Below are positions 1-4,794 of a DNA stretch of 5,769 nt, one piece after another. Origin of the DNA: Ignavibacteriales bacterium. GTDB taxonomy: Bacteria; Bacteroidota; Ignavibacteria; Ignavibacteriales; Melioribacteraceae. The stretch covers positions 1,802 through 7,570 of the forward strand of contig JALWSN010000289.1 of assembly GCA_027080245.1 (NCBI GenBank), given 5' to 3'. The notes under the pieces were generated by a model. That model was given only the letters and a program-made list of their open reading frames with translations. It had not been told where the DNA came from and searched no databases. The translations under genes were made by a program, and so were the position numbers. Within the stretch, counting starts at the first letter, position 1. Every line of letters begins with the position of its first letter.

Positions 1-338
1 AAAATAGCTAGCAAATTTTTAACCTGAGAGCCAGACAATTTTGCCGGAAGGAAAGACATTGAATTTCTAAAATAATCGACGTTAACGGAATCAGGCTCTT
101 CGATTAAAAAGAGGTAAAGGTTCCGAACCCCTTTGTTCATCGGGGTAAGCTCGAGCAAGTTTTTCTTAAAGTTAATGATTTCGGGCTTTAGCCAATCTTG
201 AGGCAAAGCAAGTTTTTTAGACAAATCATTTAACTGTTCCGTCAAATTTTCTTTCACCAGAAAAGCAACTACTGCGGAATTTTCCTTAAGCTTAAAATTT
301 AACGTTCCATCCGGCGTTAATTTAATATTGAAATACAT
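1..338 (-). CDS. Unknown protein, N-terminal 112 residues only (runs off the left edge)
   Basis: I do not recognise this protein. Reading leftwards from an ATG at 338, the frame stays open to the window edge, giving 112 complete codons. It begins MYFNIKLTPDGTLNFKLKEN, which looks like a short beta-hairpin, followed by amphipathic charged segments (ENLTEQLNDLSKKL, PEIINFKKNLLEL) and a hydrophobic strand (NLYLFLIEEP). There is no signal peptide and no membrane segment in the visible part, so it is probably cytoplasmic. The start is well fixed: the only in-frame codons between the NrnA-like stop (TAA, 356-354) and this ATG are non-start codons, and an AAAGGAAC Shine-Dalgarno (345-352) lies 9 nt upstream. 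The 15-bp gap argues for co-transcription with the NrnA-like gene. No function is assigned; the rest of the gene is needed. Confidence 0.75.
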   Translation of the reverse strand, partial: MYFNIKLTPDGTLNFKLKENSAVVAFLVKENLTEQLNDLSKKLALPQDWLKPEIINFKKNLLELTPMNKGVRNLYLFLIEEPDSVNVDYFRNSMSFLPAKLSGSQVKNLLAI

Positions 339-353
339 TTTAAAGTTCCTTTT

Positions 354-1337
354 TTATTTTAAATATTCTTCCGCCCTTTCAATCACGCGGGGTAAATATT
401 CGTTCATTTTCTTACCGTTAAATCTTGCGCCTGCGGCGTTCAAATGCCCTCCTCCGCCAAATTCCGCCGCCAGTTTGTTAACGGGAATATTTCCTTTCGA
501 GCGGAAACTAATTTTAAAACCTTCGGCAAGCTCGTAGAACAACAGACCGATTTTAACTCCGTTAATTGAAAGCGTGTAATTAACAAATCCTTCGATGTCG
601 CTTTCGTCGGCTTTAGTTTCTTCCAAATCTTTTTTAGTGATTACCATACTGCATATTTGCCCGTTATTATTGAGCGAAAGAGAGGTAAGCGCCTTTCCGA
701 GCAATTTTAATCGACCCAAACTGCCCTTGTCGAAAAGCTGGTCGGCTACGAATTCGGAATCTACGCCAAGGCTTAAAAACTCGGCGGCAATTTTGTGAAC
801 TTTGGGCGTTGTCCTGTCGTAACGGAACGAGCCGGTGTCCGTCATTATTGAAGCGTAGAGCGCCTGGGCAATTTCAAAATTTAGTTCGGCCAAATTTGTT
901 TTTTTAATCAGGTCGTAAATAATTTCCCCGGTGGCGGAAACGCGTTTGTCCGTAAAAGCCAAATCGTAAAATTCTTCGGGGTCTAAATGGTGGTCGATTA
1001 CTATTTTTTTAGCTTTGGAAGCTTTGCAAACTTCCGTCATGCTAACCACGCGGCCAAGTACATTTAAGTCGAGGAAGAAAATCACGTCGGCGTTTTTAAT
1101 TATTTCGTCGTGAGTTACCGGGAAATATTTTTCAATAACGTTTTGGTCATCCAAAAATTGAAGAGAGTAAGGCGTTGCGGAATGGTTAATTATTTTAACG
1201 TTTTTATTTTGTTGCTTCAGAACGTAGTAAAGCCCCATTTCAGAGCCGATGGCGTCGCCGTCGGGATTAACGTGAGTCGTAATAACAAAGTTGTCGTTGT
1301 TTCTAATTACGCTTGCCAGCAATTCAAAGTCAATCAT
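354..1337 (-). CDS. nrnA: DHH/DHHA1 phosphoesterase, NrnA-type bifunctional oligoribonuclease / pAp phosphatase
   Basis: The gene encodes 327 residues, the usual length for NrnA. Known members are Mn-dependent cytoplasmic enzymes that degrade RNA oligos of about 2-5 nt to mononucleotides and dephosphorylate 3'-phosphoadenosine 5'-phosphate. The visible DHH metal motifs are in the expected order: THVNPDGDAIGS (H22, D26, D28), FFLDLN (D90), IDHH (D115-H117) and MTDTGSFRY (D167). The C-terminal DHHA1 domain has FRS (R279) and GGGGHLNAAGA (294-304), the substrate-binding loop. No key residue is missing. The ATG start has an AGAGG Shine-Dalgarno at 1343-1347, 5 nt upstream. The unknown gene follows after 15 bp; upstream is a 208-bp spacer after the IMPDH/GMPR-like gene. 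Family assignment is firm; the split between nano-RNA and pAp activity, and possible activity on cyclic-dinucleotide products as in some relatives, is inferred. Confidence 0.93.
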   Translation of the reverse strand: MIDFELLASVIRNNDNFVITTHVNPDGDAIGSEMGLYYVLKQQNKNVKIINHSATPYSLQFLDDQNVIEKYFPVTHDEIIKNADVIFFLDLNVLGRVVSMTEVCKASKAKKIVIDHHLDPEEFYDLAFTDKRVSATGEIIYDLIKKTNLAELNFEIAQALYASIMTDTGSFRYDRTTPKVHKIAAEFLSLGVDSEFVADQLFDKGSLGRLKLLGKALTSLSLNNNGQICSMVITKKDLEETKADESDIEGFVNYTLSINGVKIGLLFYELAEGFKISFRSKGNIPVNKLAAEFGGGGHLNAAGARFNGKKMNEYLPRVIERAEEYLK

Positions 1338-1545
1338 TCAATCCTCTAAAATTAAGAAAGCAAATTTGCGAAAAAAAATTAATTTTTCATAATAAAAAAA
1401 AGAGGAAGTTTTAGCGAAAAAAAATTTGAAATCCATGTAGGAATTAATCGTCGGGCGGGTTGTTTACTTAATTCGCCTATTGGAATTACTGTGGAAACAG
1501 GAAGCGGGGAAAAATTTCCTCAAACCTTAAGCAATAATTCCGCTC
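1338..1545 (-). promoter_or_regulatory. AT-rich leader region upstream of nrnA with phased A8 tracts and a palindrome
   Basis: This 208-bp non-coding spacer contains three runs of exactly eight A (plus strand) starting at 1371, 1394 and 1417, exactly 23 bp apart. The outer two sit in identical 13-mers (GCGAAAAAAAATT at 1368-1380 and 1414-1426). A perfect 10-bp palindrome GCAAATTTGC (1360-1369) lies 22 bp upstream of the nrnA start. On the minus strand TATTAT (1394-1389) is a possible -10 box, but no good -35 is found 17 bp upstream. I see no GC hairpin followed by a U-run, so transcription from the upstream gene may read through. A regulatory role is inference. Confidence 0.3.
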
Positions 1546-2562
1546 TTATTTTCTGGGCAATCTTTCGATGTACGAGCTGTTGCTTAGCACTGCAAAGGAA
1601 TTTTTGCTTCGCAGCTCTTCGAGCGTAAAGCTGTTCATGTAACTCATCGCCGAGCGCAAGCCGTCGGAAATTGCATTAATTACATTTTCCACGGGACCTT
1701 TGTAAGGAATCATCGTTTCTTCGCCTTCGATGAATTCGTTTTTCATTTTCACGCCAAAGGAAGCTGATCCACGGTATTTTTTCCAGAGTTGGTCGTTGTA
1801 TTTAATTACCTCGCCAGGCGCTTCTTTCGTACCTGCGAGCATTCTTCCCAGCATCACGGCGTCGGCGCCAAGGGCAATTGCTTTGGCGATGTCGCCGGGA
1901 CTCTTAATTCCGCCGTCGGCAATTAATGCAATGTTCAGATTAGCCTCTTCCCGCGCAAAGTAGACGTCGAGCAAAGAGGAAACCTGCCCTATTCCTATTC
2001 CCGTTTGAATGGAAGTAGTGCAAACGCTACCGCCTCCAATTCCAATTCGAACCGCGTCCGCGCCGGCGTTCACCAGATCTTTTAACGTGGAGCCGCAAGC
2101 AACGTTCCCAACAATTAACTTAACATCGTATTTGGTTTTTAATTCCTCGCATTTGTTCAAAACGGTAACGTTGTTGGCGTTAGCCGTATCGATGCAAATA
2201 ATAAATTTTCTTTCGGCTAATTTTGTAATGATTTCTTCATTTGTATTCAAACCAATTGAAACGGCAGAGATGCGGCTCGTTAATTCCTCATTTTCCAATA
2301 ATTCGTTCAGCGAAGAATCGAATCTGTTCAACACTCCAAGGCAGCCAAGCCTTTCAAGTTCCTCGGCCATTCGAATGCCCGAAACGGTATCCATCGGACT
2401 TGAAAGCACGGGCAGTTGCAAACGCTTCCCTAAAAATTCCGTAGCCGGATTAGCTTGAGCGCGGGATTTAATTTGTGAAATTTCGAAGGGGATTAAGCTA
2501 ATGTCGTCGTACGTTAGTGAAAGTTTGTAATCGTTAAGTTCCTTGCGGGAATAAATTTTCAT
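1546..2562 (-). CDS. CBS-less IMP dehydrogenase / GMP reductase family enzyme (GMP reductase-like)
   Basis: The 338-residue TIM-barrel enzyme contains YDDISLIP (18-25) and SSPMDTVSG (54-62), the family N-terminal signatures. Further on are IDTAN (124-128), VGNVACG (151-157), GGGSVCTTS (176-184) with catalytic Cys181, ADGGIKSPGDIAKA (215-228), GADAVMLG (232-239), KYRG (262-265) and PYKGP (286-290). Members either oxidise IMP to XMP or reduce GMP to IMP with an NAD(P) cofactor via a covalent Cys intermediate. There are no CBS domains; the length matches GMP reductase (about 345) rather than full IMPDH (about 490). The catalytic loop is atypical: Pro before GS is Gly, and the residue after CTT is Ser instead of the common Arg. 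IMPDH- and GMPR-like features are mixed, so direction and substrate stay open. It starts 11 bp after pepF, with an AAAGGGA Shine-Dalgarno (2569-2575) overlapping the pepF stop; translational coupling is likely. Confidence 0.88.
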   Translation of the reverse strand: MKIYSRKELNDYKLSLTYDDISLIPFEISQIKSRAQANPATEFLGKRLQLPVLSSPMDTVSGIRMAEELERLGCLGVLNRFDSSLNELLENEELTSRISAVSIGLNTNEEIITKLAERKFIICIDTANANNVTVLNKCEELKTKYDVKLIVGNVACGSTLKDLVNAGADAVRIGIGGGSVCTTSIQTGIGIGQVSSLLDVYFAREEANLNIALIADGGIKSPGDIAKAIALGADAVMLGRMLAGTKEAPGEVIKYNDQLWKKYRGSASFGVKMKNEFIEGEETMIPYKGPVENVINAISDGLRSAMSYMNSFTLEELRSKNSFAVLSNSSYIERLPRK

Positions 2563-2573
2563 TTTTGATCCCT

Positions 2574-4421
2574 TTAACTTTTTATTGAAGATTCAATTTG
2601 GTTCAACAGAGCGTTCATTTTATTTATTACCGCCAAAACCGGCTGCGGCGAGTTCATGTCCACGCCTGCATCTTTAAGAATGTCTATTGAATATTTCGAG
2701 TTGCCAGCCTTTAAAAAATTCAGGTAATCTTTTACCGCAGTTTCTCCTTCAGTCAGAATTCTTTCCGAAAAAGCCTGCGCGGCGGCAAAACCCGTAGCAT
2801 ACTGGTAGACGTAAAAATTGTAGTAAAAATGCGGAACGCGTGCCCAAGTGTAAGTCTCCTCCTCGTCCACGATCATCGTCTCGCCCCAATATTCTTTGTA
2901 AAGCTTGCCGTAAATTTCGCAAAGATTATCGTAAGTAAGCGCGCCGCCATTCAAAGCTATTTCGTGAGTGATTTTTTCGAACTCGGCAAACCTCGTCTGG
3001 CGGTAAAATGTAGTAACGGCGTTAAGCAGGAATTTTTCCATCAGGAAAAGTCTTTCTTTCTGAGAATCCGATTTTTCAATCAAATAATTCAGCAGTAAAG
3101 CTTCGTTTGTGGTTGAAGCTATTTCAGCCAAAAATATTGTATAGTCGGCGTAAGGATAAGGTTGATTTTCAAGGGTGTAATAAGAATGCAGGCAATGCCC
3201 CATTTCGTGCGCCAACGTAAAAACGTCGTTAAGAGTGTTGTTCCAATTGAGCAAAACAAAAGGATGCAAGCCGTAAGTAGTGCCTGAGGAATAGGCTCCG
3301 CTGCGTTTGTTTTTTGTTTCAAAAACGTCCAGCCAGCGATTGTCGAAAGCAAAGCGCAATTGAGTTACGTAATCTTTTCCCAAGGGCTCAAGAGCCTTTA
3401 GAACTATTTTTTTGCCCTCCTCGAATTTGATTTTTTTTTGCGCCGCGGGGAAGAGCGTTACGTAAGAATCGTAAGGATGAAGCTCGTCCAGTTTTAAAAC
3501 TTTCTTCTTGATTTCCGCCCAACGGTGCAGCGGCTTAAGATTTGCCTTCACGCTGACAATTAAGTTCTCGTAAATTTCAGTTGGAATGTTGTTCCCAAAC
3601 AATGCCGCTTCCAACGTGGAGGAATGTTTGCGGGCTTTTGCGTTAAAAATGCTTCCCTTAATATTGCTTGAATACAAAGCCGCAAGAACGTTTTTGTGTT
3701 CGATGAAAGGCTTGTAGTAATTTTTGTAAACGCGTTTGCGGTAATCCCTGTTAGGGGAAAACAAAGCCGATGAGTAACGACCGTGCGAGAGTTGAACGGG
3801 CTCGCCGTCTTCTCCTTCAATTTCAGGGAATTTCAAATCGGCGTTTTCCAATAAGCTAAAAACTTCGTAAGGAGCGGAACTAATCGGCTGAGCCATTGCT
3901 AAAAGTTTTTCCTTTTCGGTATCGAGCGTGTGGGGTTTTAGCCTTTTTAAATTTTCAAAAAAATGAGAGTAAATTTTTAACCCGGGTTCTTCTTCAACAA
4001 ATTTGAGTAATTGTTCGTCCGGAATTTTTTGAATTTCAGGCGCAAGAAACGAAGAATGTTCCGCAATTACCGCATGCAAGCTAACAACCCTGTCGTACCG
4101 GCCGTTAGCTTCGGAATTGGAAAGGTCCAAATCCTTACTAAGCATGGCGTAAAGGTAAACCTTGCCTAATTTAATGCCAATTTCTTCGTCGAATTTTAAG
4201 CATTCCAACAGGTCCTTTGCTGTAACAAGCTTTCCCTCGAATTCTTTAATTTTTTCGGAATTCTCTTTCAGCCAATTAAAATCTTTCTCCCATTCGTAAG
4301 GGCTTTTGTAGATGTCCGTTAAATTCCATTTGTACTTTTCTTCTATTTCTTCGCGCGCGGGAAGTGATCCGGCAAACGAAGGCGAACGGTAAAATAATTC
4401 ATCTTTAATAGCGCTTAACAT
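2574..4421 (-). CDS. pepF: Oligoendopeptidase F, M3B family zinc metallopeptidase
   Basis: This is a 615-residue cytoplasmic oligopeptidase that cleaves short peptides, serving peptide recycling or use. The active-site helix is TLAHEMGHCLH, with zinc ligands H405 and H409 and catalytic E406. The third ligand is probably E433 in LAEIASTTNE, 28 residues downstream as expected for the M3 family. Other M3B marks are KWNLTDIY (31-38) at the N-terminus, RSGAYSSGTTYGLHPF (373-388) before the active site, and HFYYNFYVYQYATGFA (531-546), whose His/Tyr residues help position substrate. Length is normal (about 600) and all key residues are present. The start is fixed by AAGAGGAAC (4425-4433), 6 nt from the ATG; this leaves about 20 residues before the usual LPxREE start of homologues. 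No signal peptide or membrane segment is seen. It is probably first in a unit with the IMPDH/GMPR-like gene and has a candidate promoter just upstream. Confidence 0.95.
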   Translation of the reverse strand: MLSAIKDELFYRSPSFAGSLPAREEIEEKYKWNLTDIYKSPYEWEKDFNWLKENSEKIKEFEGKLVTAKDLLECLKFDEEIGIKLGKVYLYAMLSKDLDLSNSEANGRYDRVVSLHAVIAEHSSFLAPEIQKIPDEQLLKFVEEEPGLKIYSHFFENLKRLKPHTLDTEKEKLLAMAQPISSAPYEVFSLLENADLKFPEIEGEDGEPVQLSHGRYSSALFSPNRDYRKRVYKNYYKPFIEHKNVLAALYSSNIKGSIFNAKARKHSSTLEAALFGNNIPTEIYENLIVSVKANLKPLHRWAEIKKKVLKLDELHPYDSYVTLFPAAQKKIKFEEGKKIVLKALEPLGKDYVTQLRFAFDNRWLDVFETKNKRSGAYSSGTTYGLHPFVLLNWNNTLNDVFTLAHEMGHCLHSYYTLENQPYPYADYTIFLAEIASTTNEALLLNYLIEKSDSQKERLFLMEKFLLNAVTTFYRQTRFAEFEKITHEIALNGGALTYDNLCEIYGKLYKEYWGETMIVDEEETYTWARVPHFYYNFYVYQYATGFAAAQAFSERILTEGETAVKDYLNFLKAGNSKYSIDILKDAGVDMNSPQPVLAVINKMNALLNQIESSIKS

Positions 4422-4424
4422 TTT

Positions 4425-4433
4425 GTTCCTCTT
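4425..4433 (-). promoter_or_regulatory. Shine-Dalgarno deciding the pepF start
   Basis: The minus strand reads AAGAGGAAC here, with 6 nt between GG and the ATG ending at 4421. No other Met start exists near the conserved LPAREE segment, so this site supports the longer N-terminus. Confidence 0.75.
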
Positions 4434-4451
4434 ATTTTAAAAACCAAACTT

Positions 4452-4482
4452 CAAAAATATTATTTTACGGCAAATAGGCAAA
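4452..4482 (-). promoter_or_regulatory. Candidate Bacteroidetes-type promoter for pepF
   Basis: On the minus strand, TTTG (4482-4479) and TATTTTTG (4459-4452) are separated by 19 bp. They match the primary-sigma consensus of the Bacteroidetes group (-33 TTTG and -7 TAnnTTTG). Transcription would start near 4445, leaving a leader of about 24 nt that carries the pepF Shine-Dalgarno. The match is by eye in AT-rich DNA, and whether this organism uses that consensus is inferred. Confidence 0.45.
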
Positions 4483-4524
4483 ATGTTTTTAAGGTTGAAG
4501 TAGAGGGAATACATCTATCCCACA

Positions 4525-4565
4525 TTTGTCCAAAATAAATTAAATTAGAATGCATTTTGGACAAA
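4525..4565. repeat. Perfect 12-bp inverted repeat with 17-bp spacer (possible operator)
   Basis: TTTGTCCAAAAT (4525-4536) is matched perfectly by ATTTTGGACAAA (4554-4565). The arms are centred 29 bp apart, close to three helical turns. No U-run follows on either strand, so it is not a standard terminator. It lies about 80-120 bp upstream of the inferred pepF transcription start, and 230 bp or more downstream of the YjiH-like stop. It could be a dimeric activator site, an mRNA hairpin at the end of the upstream transcript, or an extragenic repeat. Confidence 0.6.
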
Positions 4566-4598
4566 AACTCTTTCTAAAAAATTCTATTTGCAACCAAG

Positions 4599-4681
4599 CA
4601 CCCCATCCCAAACCTTTCCCCTCGCCGCGGGGAAGGGCTTACGTAATTCAATATTTGCACAAGTGTTAATGGGATGGGGTG
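4599..4681. repeat. GC-rich REP/MITE-like folded extragenic element
   Basis: CACCCCATCCCA (4599-4610) and TGGGATGGGGTG (4670-4681) form perfect 12-bp terminal inverted repeats. Nested inside, CCTTTCCCC (4613-4621 on the plus strand) pairs with GGGGAAGGG starting at 4629, around a CGCCGC-type loop. The interior also holds the palindrome TTACGTAA (4639-4646). The element is far more GC-rich than its flanks and codes for nothing. The layout resembles the CCCC/GGGG-rich interspersed repeats common in several bacterial phyla, including the Bacteroidetes group. No U-run follows on either strand, so a Rho-independent terminator is unlikely, though it may stabilise or end the upstream transcript. Confidence 0.6.
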
Positions 4682-4690
4682 GGAGGAAAG

Positions 4691-4730
4691 CTGATTGAAA
4701 AGGCGCTGATTTCGAGGCTTAACACTGATT
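4691..4730. repeat. Three CTGATT hexamers
   Basis: CTGATT occurs at 4691-4696, 4706-4711 and 4725-4730, immediately beside the GC-rich folded element. It resembles degenerate CTGATT-type extragenic repeats, but three hexamers with unequal spacing (15 and 19 bp) are weak evidence. Confidence 0.25.
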
Positions 4731-4794
4731 TATTCCAAACTTTTTCCCAAGAATTATTCAAATATCACGGGTTAACTGTAAAAAAATAACGCTC

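Larger units (their letters stand above)
4422..4794. other. 373-bp intergenic region between the YjiH-like gene and pepF
   Basis: No credible ORF or RNA gene is seen here on either strand. From the pepF side it holds the pepF Shine-Dalgarno and candidate promoter, the AT-rich 12-bp inverted repeat, the GC-rich folded element and the CTGATT hexamers. The last roughly 60 bp before the YjiH-like stop (4731-4794) are AT-rich and contain T-runs on the minus strand, but only a 5-bp stem precedes them, too weak to call a terminator. Confidence 0.6.

Noticed and set aside
1505..1521. GGAAA/TTTCC hairpin after the IMPDH/GMPR-like stop as a terminator
   Set aside because: The stem is only about 5 bp with a 2-nt loop, and no U-run follows it in the direction of transcription.
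2009..2458. 149-codon plus-strand open frame opposite the IMPDH/GMPR-like gene
   Set aside because: It lies entirely antisense to a gene with clear family motifs, and its translation is low-complexity Ser/Pro/Leu with no recognisable domain or supported ribosome site.
2829..3820. Short open frames on both strands inside pepF (2829-3098, 3119-3352, 3560-3820)
   Set aside because: They overlap the intact pepF reading frame in other frames and look like frame shadows with no family resemblance.
4350..4421. A shorter PepF start nearer the conserved LPAREE segment
   Set aside because: No Met start is available there, and the distal ATG has a well-spaced AAGAGGAAC ribosome site.
4613..4637. GC-rich hairpin as a Rho-independent terminator of the YjiH-like gene
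   Set aside because: No U-run follows the stem on either strand; the surrounding 12-bp inverted repeats fit an extragenic repeat better.
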